Assembly: GCF_000282315.2 (NCBI RefSeq)
Contig: NZ_AKJN02000007.1
Span: 620,001 to 684,000 of the forward strand
Length of the DNA: 64,000 bases
DNA from: Pseudomonas sp. GM41(2012)
Lineage (GTDB): Bacteria > Pseudomonadota > Gammaproteobacteria > Pseudomonadales > Pseudomonadaceae
Direction of reading: 5' to 3'
In this document: positions 9,073-17,048 of the stretch, one piece after another
How positions within the stretch are numbered: the first letter of the stretch is position 1
Layout of the letters: each line of letters starts with the position of its first letter
Made by a program: the position numbers and the translations under genes
Notes under the pieces: generated by a model
Databases searched by the model: none
Seen by the model: only the letters and a program-made list of their open reading frames with translations
Told to the model about the DNA's origin: nothing

Positions 9073-9932
9073 GCGTCACCCCCTACTTTAGCTTCGGGTT
9101 GTTTGCAGATACGGTCGAGCATGATCGCCAGCAGTACGATCGCCAGGCCGGCTTCGAAGCCCAGGGCGATATCAGCAGTGTTCAGTGCGTTGACCACGGG
9201 TTTGCCCAGGCCGTCGGCGCCCACCAGTGCCGCGATCACCACCATCGACAACGACAGCATGATGCACTGGGTGATACCGGCCGCGATGCTTGGCATGGCG
9301 TGGGGCAGTTCGATTCGCGAGAGCAGCTGACGTCGCGAGCAGCCAAAGGCCTTGCCAGCGTCCATCAATTCTTCCGGGACATCGCGAATACCCAGGTAAG
9401 TCAGGCGGATAGGTGCGGCAATCGCGAACACCACCGTAGAAATCAGACCCGGGACCACACCCAGACCGAAGAGGGTCAGGGTAGGAATGAGGTACACGAA
9501 GGTCGGTACGGTCTGCATCAGATCGAGCACCGGACGCATCAGTGTGTAAAACATCGGTTTATGCGCGGCGACAATACCCAACGGCACGCCGATGACCACG
9601 CAGACCAGGGTGGCGAACAACACCTGGGCAAGGGTTTCCATGGTTTCCTGCCAGTACCCCAGATTGAGGATCAGCAGGAAGGAGGCGATGACAAAAACGG
9701 TCAGGCCCCACTTTCGTTGAATGAAGTGTGCCAGTAGAGCGATGAGGCCGATCAATGCCAGCGGGTTGAACCAGGTCAGCGCAAAAGTCACGCCGTGGAT
9801 CATCGTTTCCAGTGACACGGCGATTGCGTCGAAGGTGCTGGCGCCGTTTTGCGTCAACCATTCAACGAAGCCCGCGATGTACTGGCCTAAGGGTATTTTC
9901 TGATCAATCAGCATGGTAGTGAACGTCCGCAT
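9069..9932 (-). CDS. choW: Choline/betaine/carnitine ABC transporter permease ChoW (CbcW)
   Basis: This is an integral membrane permease of the ProW/OpuAB type. The 287 residues contain about six hydrophobic helices and the conserved cytoplasmic-loop region (FGCSRRQLLSRIELPHAMPSIAAG) that contacts the ATPase. Two starts are possible: ATG at 9932, or ATG six codons inside (MLIDQKIPLG). Neither has a strong Shine-Dalgarno. It overlaps choV by 4 bases and follows choX by 48 bp containing a stable hairpin. Confidence 0.93.
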   Translation of the reverse strand: MRTFTTMLIDQKIPLGQYIAGFVEWLTQNGASTFDAIAVSLETMIHGVTFALTWFNPLALIGLIALLAHFIQRKWGLTVFVIASFLLILNLGYWQETMETLAQVLFATLVCVVIGVPLGIVAAHKPMFYTLMRPVLDLMQTVPTFVYLIPTLTLFGLGVVPGLISTVVFAIAAPIRLTYLGIRDVPEELMDAGKAFGCSRRQLLSRIELPHAMPSIAAGITQCIMLSLSMVVIAALVGADGLGKPVVNALNTADIALGFEAGLAIVLLAIMLDRICKQPEAKVGGDA

Positions 9933-9949
9933 GCAAGGAAATAAACAGC

Positions 9950-9971
9950 CCGGGCGAGCGAACTCGCCCGG
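9950..9971 (-). other. Intercistronic hairpin between choX and choW
   Basis: A perfect 9-bp stem (CCGGGCGAG/CTCGCCCGG) closes a four-base loop in the 48-bp gap and has no T-run, so it is not an intrinsic terminator. It probably protects the upstream choX mRNA, as hairpins do after other binding-protein genes. Confidence 0.6.
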
Positions 9972-9980
9972 CGTAAGCGA

Positions 9981-10928
9981 TTACTGCGCGAGCTTGGCTT
10001 TCACGGCCTCCAGGCCTGGTTTACCGTCAATGGTGGTCACGCCAGCGAGCCAGGTATCGAGGACCTGTGGATTCTTTTTCAGCCAGGCCTTGGCGGCCGC
10101 TTCAGGCTTCATTTTGTCGTCCAGGACGTTGCCCATCAGCGAGCTTTCCATGTCGACGGTGAACTCCAGGTTTTTCAGCAGCTGACCGACGTTGCTGCAT
10201 TCCTGGACATAACCCTTGCGGGTGTTGGTCGCCACGGTGGCGGCACCGAAGTCCGGGCCGAAGAAATCGTCACCACCGGTGAGATATTGGATCTTGAAGC
10301 GCTTGTTCATCGGGTGCGGCGCCCAGCCGAGGAACACCACGGCGGTGTCGCGTTTCTGGGCGCGGTCGACTTGCGACAACATGCCCGCTTCGCTGGACTC
10401 GACGATCTTGAATCCGGCGTCTTTCAAGCCGAAGGCGTTCTTGTCGATCATACTCTGAATCAGACGGTTGCCATCGTTACCCGGCTCGATGCCGTAGATC
10501 TTGCCGTCGAGCTCTTTCTTGAATTTCGGAATATCAGAGAAATCGTGAAGACCTTTGTCATACAGCGCTTGAGGTACGGCGAGGGTGTACTTGGCGCCGG
10601 TGAGGTTGGTGCGCACGACGTCCACGGTGCCGGCATCGCGATAAGCCTTGATGTCGTTTTCCATGGTCGGCATCCAGTTACCGAGGAATACGTCCATGTT
10701 CTTGCCGTCGGCCAGGGACTTGTAGGTCACCGGCACGGAAATCATCGTGGTTTTGGTCTTGTAGCCGAGGGCATCGAGAACGACGCTGGTGGTGGCGGTG
10801 GTGACGGTAATGTCAGTCCAGCCGACATCGGAGAAGTTTACGGTGCTGCATTGAGCCGGTTCTGCGGCTTGAGCCAGAAACGGCAGACTCAGCATGGCGG
10901 CCAACAACAACGACGGGGAACCTTTCAT
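9981..10928 (-). CDS. choX: Choline ABC transporter periplasmic binding protein ChoX (CbcX)
   Basis: This periplasmic protein captures choline and delivers it to ChoWV. The 315-residue product starts with a Sec signal peptide (MKGSPSLLLAAMLSLPFLAQA, cleavage after AQA). It then shows the OpuAC/ProX-like fold sequence (SDVGWTDITVTTATTSVVLDALGY). The ATG at 10928 follows AAGGAG by 7-8 bases; the longer open frame upstream is not needed. It is the first gene of choXWV, divergent from sdaB. P. aeruginosa CbcX prefers choline, which is the basis for the substrate call. Confidence 0.94.
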   Translation of the reverse strand: MKGSPSLLLAAMLSLPFLAQAAEPAQCSTVNFSDVGWTDITVTTATTSVVLDALGYKTKTTMISVPVTYKSLADGKNMDVFLGNWMPTMENDIKAYRDAGTVDVVRTNLTGAKYTLAVPQALYDKGLHDFSDIPKFKKELDGKIYGIEPGNDGNRLIQSMIDKNAFGLKDAGFKIVESSEAGMLSQVDRAQKRDTAVVFLGWAPHPMNKRFKIQYLTGGDDFFGPDFGAATVATNTRKGYVQECSNVGQLLKNLEFTVDMESSLMGNVLDDKMKPEAAAKAWLKKNPQVLDTWLAGVTTIDGKPGLEAVKAKLAQ

Positions 10929-11363
10929 GGATGGACTCCTTGGTGTTTTTTTTGGCAGTGTTCCGACTGGACCACCGCACTTATAGGTTGCGGTTGGATG
11001 GCGTTTTGGAGACATCTCTACCACGGCGCCTTGCAATCGAGTCGATACGATCATGTACCAGTGAAAATCTGACGCCTACAGGGTGCGTCGTAACCAGTAC
11101 AGGGATGGTCGCATCCAGTGTCGGTGACGTCGTTTACAGCTTTTTTCAGCCCCCTTTGCCCCTCTGATCCGCAAAAAAACGGCGAAAACGCAGCGTCAAA
11201 GCCTCGCGGCGTTCGTGGGCATGAGTGCGTCGGTGTGAGACGTCGAACGACATGACAAAAGCCTGATGATGCGGCCATCTCGGCGGATTGCAGCTTGAGC
11301 GTAGCAGCTCCGTCACTGGGCGCTTTTGCGTCTGGAGTTGGCACATCCAGGAGTTCGGCAGTA
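10929..11363. other. choX-sdaB divergent intergenic region
   Basis: 435 bp with no convincing gene. It should hold both divergent promoters. CGACATG at 11248-11254 is shared with the gbcA-gbcB and glyA upstream regions and is a possible activator half-site; no clear -35/-10 pair stood out. Confidence 0.5.
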
Positions 11364-12740
11364 ATGGCTATCAGTGTTTTCGACCTGTTCAAAATCGGCA
11401 TCGGCCCTTCCAGTTCGCACACCGTGGGGCCGATGCGCGCCGCGGCGTTGTTCGTGCAAGGTTTGCGTGAGCAGGGCCTTTTGGAAAAAGTACGGCGCGT
11501 CGAAGTTCAGCTTTATGGTTCGTTGTCGGCCACCGGCATCGGTCACGGCAGCGACAACGCAGTGATCATGGGCCTGATGGGCGAGTGGCCGGACGCGATT
11601 GATCCGTCGCAAATCGGCATCCGCATCGAAACCCTGCGCGAAACCCACACCCTGTTGCTCGACGGTCGTTTGTCGGTCCCGTTCATCTGGGCCCGGGACA
11701 TGCGCCTGATCGACGAGAATCTGCCGTTCCACCCCAACGCCATGACGCTGATCGTCGAAGGTGATGACGGCGAGCTGCATCGCGATACCTACTATTCCAT
11801 CGGCGGCGGTTTTGTCGTCGATGAAGCACAGGCTTCCAGCGGTGTGGTCGATCTGGATCGCACCGTGCTGCCGTACGATTTCTCCAGCGCCGTCGAGTTG
11901 CTCAGCCTCTGCAAGCAGCACAACTTGCGCGTTGCAGAATTGATGTTGGCCAACGAGAAAGTCTGGCGCAGCGAAGAGGAAATCCGCGCTGGCCTGATGA
12001 CACTCTGGCGTGCCATGCAGGATTGCGTGGAGCAAGGCCTCAAGCACGAAGGCATCTTGCCCGGCGGCCTGAATGTGCGTCGTCGCGCGGCCAAATTGCA
12101 CCGCAGCCTGCAAGAACTGAACAAGCCCAACGTGATCGGCTCGACCTTGAGCGCCATGGAATGGGTCAACCTGTTCGCCCTAGCGGTCAACGAAGAAAAC
12201 GCCGCTGGCGGGCGCATGGTCACGGCGCCGACCAATGGCGCGGCGGGGATCATTCCGGCGGTGCTGCACTACTTTATGAAGTTCAGCGAAGTGGTGACCG
12301 ACGCCAACGTGGTCGACTATTTCCTCAGTGCGGCAGCGGTCGGGATTCTGTGCAAGAAGAACGCTTCGATTTCCGGTGCCGAAGTCGGTTGCCAGGGCGA
12401 AGTCGGTTCGGCCTGCGCCATGGCGGCGGCCGGGCTGGCGGAGATTCTGGGGGCGACACCGGAGCAGCTGTGTAACGCGGCGGAAATCGGTCTGGAACAC
12501 AACCTCGGCCTGACCTGCGACCCGGTGGGCGGGCTGGTGCAAGTACCGTGCATCGAGCGCAATGCGATTGCCGCGGTGAAAGCCATCAACGCAGCGCAGA
12601 TGGCGCTGCGTGGCGACGGCCAGCACTTTATCTCGCTAGATCGGGTAATCCGCACGATGCGTGATACCGGCGCTGATATGCATGACAAATATAAAGAGAC
12701 ATCGCGCGGTGGGTTGGCGGTTAGTGCGGTTGAGTGCTGA
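11364..12740 (+). CDS. sdaB: L-serine dehydratase (single-chain, [4Fe-4S])
   Basis: The enzyme converts L-serine to pyruvate and ammonia and so finishes glycine betaine carbon flow into central metabolism. The product is 458 residues and starts at the ATG after AGGAG (MAISVFDLFKIG). The N-terminal SDH-beta part (GPSSSHTVGP) is followed by the catalytic SDH-alpha part. Cys343, Cys385 and Cys396 match the numbering of the iron-sulphur ligands of the Legionella enzyme. The protein ends exactly in Cys458, the tail residue that plugs the active site in that enzyme. It is divergent from choX and followed by gbdR. Confidence 0.95.
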   Translation: MAISVFDLFKIGIGPSSSHTVGPMRAAALFVQGLREQGLLEKVRRVEVQLYGSLSATGIGHGSDNAVIMGLMGEWPDAIDPSQIGIRIETLRETHTLLLDGRLSVPFIWARDMRLIDENLPFHPNAMTLIVEGDDGELHRDTYYSIGGGFVVDEAQASSGVVDLDRTVLPYDFSSAVELLSLCKQHNLRVAELMLANEKVWRSEEEIRAGLMTLWRAMQDCVEQGLKHEGILPGGLNVRRRAAKLHRSLQELNKPNVIGSTLSAMEWVNLFALAVNEENAAGGRMVTAPTNGAAGIIPAVLHYFMKFSEVVTDANVVDYFLSAAAVGILCKKNASISGAEVGCQGEVGSACAMAAAGLAEILGATPEQLCNAAEIGLEHNLGLTCDPVGGLVQVPCIERNAIAAVKAINAAQMALRGDGQHFISLDRVIRTMRDTGADMHDKYKETSRGGLAVSAVEC

Positions 12741-12755
12741 GACCGAGTTGACCCC

Positions 12756-12845
12756 ATCGCGAGCAAGCTTTGCTCCTACAGGTTTGATGTCGATCACGAA
12801 ATGTGGGCACACCGGGCTTCTGTAGGAGCAAAGCTTGCTCGCGAT
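12756..12845. repeat. REPIN after sdaB
   Basis: Inverted arms of ATCGCGAGCAAGCTTTGCTC type end the sdaB transcript region. The following 12846-13167 has a GC hairpin (ACGCGCC/GGCGCGT near 12895-12914) but no gene. Confidence 0.85.
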
Positions 12846-13167
12846 AGCTGTAGACCAGTCAAAACTGCGCGCAAAGTGAACACCGGAATCAAAACGCGCC
12901 ACGTTTTGGCGCGTCGCTTACAGATAAGCCACTTGCCGGAGATCCGGGATCCAGGTTGGCCATTACCGCCTGTCACCTGTGCTTGCGGTGACACTCTTCA
13001 CCAGGTCGCTGTAGCCCTGTTCCCACAAGTGCTACCGATTTGCTCAAGCCCAACGGGGCAGAGCGTCTCCCGCCGATAATGGCACTTACAACCCCCACTC
13101 GCGGCGCGGCTTATATAGACGCGGCGCGACGTCGTTTTCAGGAGTTATTGAACAGCCATTCAACTTT

Positions 13168-13183
13168 AGGCATGGCATTTGCT
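13168..13183 (+). promoter_or_regulatory. Candidate sigma-54 promoter of gbdR
   Basis: AGGCATG-N4-TTGCT matches the TGGCACG-N4-TTGCW consensus except for two bases, and keeps the invariant GG (-24) and GC (-12) ten bases apart. It is about 98 bp before the gbdR start codon. If real, gbdR expression would answer to an NtrC- or CbrB-type enhancer protein. Confidence 0.6.
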
Positions 13184-13279
13184 CTGTCATTACAAAGCCC
13201 GTCTCCCACGCGAGAACGATGGCAATAACAAGAGCCTCCGCCTGAGGCCATCACCCGCTTTGTGTGAGGAGATACCGCG

Positions 13280-14383
13280 ATGACGACGTTCAACTCCGGG
13301 GCCCAACCCCAGAACCGTGCGCCTCAATCCATCGGCTTTCTGCTGCTGGACAATTTCACGCTTATTTCTCTGGCCTCCGCAGTAGAACCCCTGCGCATGG
13401 CCAACCAATTGTCCGGTCGCGAGTTGTATCGCTGGACCACAATGACCGTCGACGGTGGTCAGGTCTGGGCCAGTGACGGTCTGCAGATCACCCCCGACTG
13501 CTCCATGCACAAAGCACCTGCCCTGGACACCATCATTGTCTGCGGCGGTATCGGCATCCAGCGCACTGTTACCCGTGAACACGTGTCATGGCTGCAAAGC
13601 CAGGCGCGTCAGTCCAAGCGTCTGGGCGCGGTCTGCACCGGCAGCTGGGCCCTGGCCTGCGCCGGTTTGCTGGACGGTTTCGATTGCAGCGTGCACTGGG
13701 AATGCCTGGCCGCTATGCAGGAAGCGTTTCCGCGTGTGGCCATGAGTACGCGTCTGTTCACCCTCGACCGTAACCGTTTCACCAGTTCCGGCGGCACCGC
13801 GCCGCTGGACATGATGCTGCACCTGATCAGCCGCGATCATGGCCGTGAACTGTCGGCCGCGATCTCGGAAATGTTTGTCTACGAACGCATCCGCAACGAG
13901 CAGGATCACCAGCGTGTGCCGCTCAAGCACATGCTTGGCACCAACCAGCCGAAATTGCAGGAAATCGTCGCGCTGATGGAAGCCAACCTGGAAGAGCCGA
14001 TCGACCTCGACGAGCTGGCGGTGTACGTCGCCGTGTCGCGTCGTCAGCTGGAGCGGCTGTTCCAGAAATACCTGCACTGCTCGCCGTCGCGTTACTACCT
14101 GAAACTGCGCTTGATCCGCGCCCGGCAGCTGCTCAAGCAAACGCCGATGTCGATCATCGAAGTGGCGTCTGTGTGTGGCTTCGTGTCTACGCCGCACTTC
14201 TCCAAGTGCTACCGCGAATACTTCGGCATTCCGCCGCGTGACGAACGCGTAGGTTCCAACACCACCCAACAAGTGGCGATGATGCCGCTGCCGCAAGCGC
14301 TGGTGTTGTCACCGTTGTCCGGGCCGCTGTCGGCGTTGAGTCAGGCGCGTAACGAGTCGACGTTCGCCAGCGTAAGGCTCTAA
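13280..14383 (+). CDS. gbdR: AraC-family glycine betaine/dimethylglycine-responsive activator GbdR
   Basis: GbdR activates the genes for glycine betaine catabolism when betaine or dimethylglycine accumulates. The 367-residue protein has an N-terminal DJ-1/PfpI (GATase1-like) ligand domain at about 18-210 and two AraC helix-turn-helix motifs at about 235-330 (LDELAVYVAVSRRQLERLFQ and the second near SIIEVASVCGFVSTPHFSKC). GAGGAG precedes the ATG. Its neighbours sdaB and choXWV are members of its known regulon in P. aeruginosa. A paralogue, cdhR, lies 7 kb downstream and shares the same architecture. Confidence 0.95.
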   Translation: MTTFNSGAQPQNRAPQSIGFLLLDNFTLISLASAVEPLRMANQLSGRELYRWTTMTVDGGQVWASDGLQITPDCSMHKAPALDTIIVCGGIGIQRTVTREHVSWLQSQARQSKRLGAVCTGSWALACAGLLDGFDCSVHWECLAAMQEAFPRVAMSTRLFTLDRNRFTSSGGTAPLDMMLHLISRDHGRELSAAISEMFVYERIRNEQDHQRVPLKHMLGTNQPKLQEIVALMEANLEEPIDLDELAVYVAVSRRQLERLFQKYLHCSPSRYYLKLRLIRARQLLKQTPMSIIEVASVCGFVSTPHFSKCYREYFGIPPRDERVGSNTTQQVAMMPLPQALVLSPLSGPLSALSQARNESTFASVRL

Positions 14384-14399
14384 ACCGCGCTGGCTTCAT

Positions 14400-14489
14400 T
14401 CGCGGGCAAGCCTCGCTCCTACAGGACTGATGTCGATCGCGATTGTTCGATACGACGCCAAACCTGTAGGAGCGAGGCTTGCCCGCGAA
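14400..14489. repeat. REPIN after gbdR
   Basis: Inverted arms (TTCGCGGGCAAGCCTCGCTC and complement) lie between the convergent gbdR and the small gene at 14499-14762. Confidence 0.85.
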
Positions 14490-14498
14490 GGCAATCTA

Positions 14499-14762
14499 TC
14501 AGGCGCTACGGCTCTGCTGATACTCCGCCAACGCGGGCAGCAATTGCTTGTCGATGGCCTGGCGCACGGCCGGCAGGATGGTCGCACTGCTGGTGTACAT
14601 CTGCTTGACCATGGTCCGCAGTTCCGTTGCCCGTTCGTTGTTCAAACCCCGTACCGCGCATTCGCAGGCCTGCTCAGCGGTTGCACCAGGGGGTACTGCA
14701 AATCCTAATGCCTTGAGCTGGCCCAACAGGTCTTCCTGGTCAATCAAATCGGCGTACATCAT
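14499..14762 (-). CDS. Conserved hypothetical 87-residue protein
   Basis: I do not recognise a function. The small soluble protein (MMYADLIDQEDLLGQLKALG...) looks helical, with no signal peptide or membrane segment and two cysteines near its middle (CECAV). AAGGA lies 7 bases before the first of two adjacent ATG codons. It is convergent with gbdR. Codon use and the ribosome site support a real gene over the overlapping forward-strand frames. Confidence 0.7.
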   Translation of the reverse strand: MMYADLIDQEDLLGQLKALGFAVPPGATAEQACECAVRGLNNERATELRTMVKQMYTSSATILPAVRQAIDKQLLPALAEYQQSRSA

Positions 14763-15053
14763 GACGCAATCCTTCTTCAGGGAACGGTGTCGTGGTTCGA
14801 TTCTCATAGGGGTGCGGAGTGGCGGCAAGGACGATTTGTCGCAATGGCCGCAATACCTATGAACAGGTCGTTTTCGGCTAACTTGCTACGGATGGGAGTG
14901 GGCACACTGGGATCAGCTGGCTTCACGAAGGTTTGGTCACCCTCGCGCAACGGCTCCTCAACAGTACCCACCTCTGCCCCGATCCTGTCACGGCTTGATC
15001 GGGGTTTTTTTTGCCTGTGAATCAGGGATATATGAGGTGTATGGACTGGCGCC
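14763..15053. other. Gene-poor intergenic stretch with an orphan terminator
   Basis: The stretch upstream of the BBOX gene's convergent side holds no convincing gene. A strong terminator at its right end faces forward, although no forward gene precedes it within 590 bp, so a small RNA or gene remnant is possible. Confidence 0.45.
14977..15012 (+). terminator. Orphan intrinsic terminator
   Basis: CCCCGATC (14977-14984) pairs with GATCGGGG (14997-15004), followed by eight T. The reverse strand has no T-run, so it acts forward. Confidence 0.8.
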
Positions 15054-15122
15054 ATCGCGGGCAGGCCTTGCTCCTACAGGATATCGGCTCGTACCTCTGT
15101 AGGAGCAAGGCTTGCCCGCGAT
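15054..15122. repeat. REPIN downstream of the BBOX-like gene
   Basis: Close-spaced inverted REP arms (ATCGCGGGCAGGCCTTGCTC type) lie just after the stop of the carnitine operon. Confidence 0.85.
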
Positions 15123-15137
15123 GAACGATGACGCGGT

Positions 15138-16301
15138 TTACCGTTGCAACACCAAAATCCGCGACAACAATTCATCACGATCGACATAACAGCCCTGAAA
15201 ATGCCGGGCGCCAGTAGCAGGGTCGAAAGCGTTGCGGGCGTGGAGGGTGCGGCGGTTGTCGAAACACCACATTTCGCCGGGATTTAACCGCGTCATCACC
15301 CGGAATCGCGCTTCCCGGGTCATCGCAATAAAGCGGCGGTAGGCGTGATAGAGCGCGGGCATCTGCTCGACTGACGTATCGAACGGACCGCGCAGAAAAT
15401 TCGCCATGCGGATTTCCGACACCTGCCCAAAGGCATCCAGCGCGATGATCGGCGCCAGGCAGCGGTAGTCGCTGTGGCGGTCTTTGTTGCGGAACTCCAC
15501 AGGGATTTCGCAAAGGCTTTTGAACGCCTCCGGATCTTCATCGCGCAAGGCTTCGGCAATGGCAAAACCGTCGACGAAAATACTCTCGCCACCTTCGGCG
15601 TCATTCACCAGGCAATGCAGAAATTGCAGCCCCGGTTGCAACTCCCGGGTTGGCAGGTCGCTGTGCAGCGGCAGGTTGAAAGCGGTGTAGGCATTGCTGT
15701 CGGCATCGGCCTTGGATTGCACGTTGAACAGCACGCCAAAGTTGCTCTCGCGGATGAAGGAAATCCGCTGGGCAATCAACTTCAATGAGCCCGGCTCGGT
15801 GGGCACACCGCGGACCTGAGTCAGGCCGGTATCGCGCACGGCGAGCAGCCATTGCAGCAAGGCATCGTTGTCGTTCATCAACACCTGGTAGTCGAACACC
15901 GGCAGCGTCAGGTTGCTGTTCCAGAGCAGGCTTTTTGGCTTGGATGCCCGGCGTTCGGCGCGGGACTCGTCATCGTAGGCGTGGGCCCGTAGCCAGCCAG
16001 GATCGAAGCGGCTGAGATGGCCGTCCTGCCAATCGACACGCAGGCAGCCTTCAGCATCAACGCTGACGTCCGAGGGCTTGAGGTTTTCGGCGACATCGAC
16101 GATTTCCAGCACTTGCTCGCGGGTGACGGTGTAGACGCACATCGGGCACGGGCAGTTGTCCCGCAGCCACTGATGATGAAACGGGCTGACACGATCATCG
16201 GCCCACTTCACTTGAATTCGGTCCGCCAGGGTGTGTACGGCGGTCAACGCGCTGATCAACGGGTAGGTACGGAAGTCGGCAAAAGCGGCGGCGGTGTTCA
16301 A
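15138..16301 (-). CDS. Gamma-butyrobetaine dioxygenase-like Fe(II)/2-oxoglutarate oxygenase
   Basis: It probably hydroxylates gamma-butyrobetaine to L-carnitine using O2 and 2-oxoglutarate. The 387 residues show an N-terminal zinc-binding domain (Cys50, Cys52, Cys55 in CPCPMC and probably His95). The TauD-type barrel carries the iron facial triad His213-x-Asp215 and His354. This matches gamma-butyrobetaine hydroxylases (BBOX). The start is TTG at 16301 (read as Met-Asn-Thr), 7 bases after AAGGAG; no ATG fits. It is last in the carnitine operon, 14 bp after cdhB, which supports the substrate. Trimethyllysine dioxygenase, a relative, is less likely in this context. Confidence 0.87.
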   Translation of the reverse strand: MNTAAAFADFRTYPLISALTAVHTLADRIQVKWADDRVSPFHHQWLRDNCPCPMCVYTVTREQVLEIVDVAENLKPSDVSVDAEGCLRVDWQDGHLSRFDPGWLRAHAYDDESRAERRASKPKSLLWNSNLTLPVFDYQVLMNDNDALLQWLLAVRDTGLTQVRGVPTEPGSLKLIAQRISFIRESNFGVLFNVQSKADADSNAYTAFNLPLHSDLPTRELQPGLQFLHCLVNDAEGGESIFVDGFAIAEALRDEDPEAFKSLCEIPVEFRNKDRHSDYRCLAPIIALDAFGQVSEIRMANFLRGPFDTSVEQMPALYHAYRRFIAMTREARFRVMTRLNPGEMWCFDNRRTLHARNAFDPATGARHFQGCYVDRDELLSRILVLQR

Positions 16302-16315
16302 TGGCGATCTCCTTG

Positions 16316-16792
16316 TTATTTTTTAGGGGGTAACGCGATCACTCGGCCAATGTAGTCGGGGGCGGGAAGGTCGGTTTGCTCGGCGACGATGGCTTGCAGC
16401 TTGCTCAAGGTGTCTTCGCTGAACGGAGCGGAGCGCGGCCCGGCGAGGTCGACGTGCAGCAGCATTTGCTCATTGCCTGCCAATTCCTTCTCATCACCCG
16501 CCAGATGCAGGCTGTGATAGAGGTGCAGGCGTTTGCTGTCGTGGCCGATGATTTGGGTGTGCACTTCGACGTCGGCGTCGAGCTTCACTTCGTGCAGGTA
16601 ATTGAGGTGCAGTTCTAGGGTGAACAACGAGTTGCCGCTGGCTTCGCGGTTGTTGCTGTCCATGCCCAGACGATCCATCAGCGCGTCGGTGGCGTAGCTG
16701 AAAATCAGCAGGTAGAAGGCGTCGCGCAGGTGGCCGTTGTAGTCGACCCAGTCGGGGATGATTTTGGTTTGGTAGGTGGTGAGGGTGGGCAT
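16316..16792 (-). CDS. cdhB: Betainyl-CoA thioesterase CdhB
   Basis: The 158-residue hot-dog-fold protein resembles 4-hydroxybenzoyl-CoA-type thioesterases (IPDWVDYNGHLRDAFYLLIF, with the Asp/Asn-Gly-His active-site region). In the carnitine pathway it hydrolyses betainyl-CoA to glycine betaine and CoA. I use the ATG at 16792 (MPTLTTY); the longer frame runs back into a repeat. It lies between the palindromic repeat at 16831-17034 and the BBOX-like gene. Confidence 0.85.
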   Translation of the reverse strand: MPTLTTYQTKIIPDWVDYNGHLRDAFYLLIFSYATDALMDRLGMDSNNREASGNSLFTLELHLNYLHEVKLDADVEVHTQIIGHDSKRLHLYHSLHLAGDEKELAGNEQMLLHVDLAGPRSAPFSEDTLSKLQAIVAEQTDLPAPDYIGRVIALPPKK

Positions 16793-16830
16793 GGTGTCGG
16801 TTCCGGCTTTGGGAGTTTGTTTGTGTTCAA

Positions 16831-17034
16831 GATCCACCCCTCACCCCAACCCTCCCGAAACGTCGGACCGCCCCAGAGGGGAGAGGGGGAAAGGGGGGCC
16901 GATCGGGGGCTTTTCAGAACCTGAGTTCGACTCGGACTTTCAGGTCGATGTAGCTCCAAGAACACCTCGGTCAGTCCCCTCTACCCTCTGGGGCGGTCCG
17001 ACGTTTCGGGAGGGTTAGGGTGAGGGGTGGATCT
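16831..17034. repeat. Long palindromic repeat, copy A
   Basis: It begins GATCCACCCCTCACCC and ends with the complement. The core (CAGAACCTGAGTTCGACTCG ... TTTCAGGTCGATGTAGCTCC) is shared with copies at 44000, 54122 and 61274. Both arms carry an extra block with CCCGAAACGTCGGACCGCCC. It separates cdhA from cdhB. Confidence 0.85.
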
Positions 17035-17048
17035 CAAGCCGACCGCTA

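Noticed and set aside
14804..15055. An 83-codon reverse frame upstream of the orphan terminator
   Set aside because: It runs through the terminator and has no clear start site; it could be a gene remnant, but this cannot be shown.
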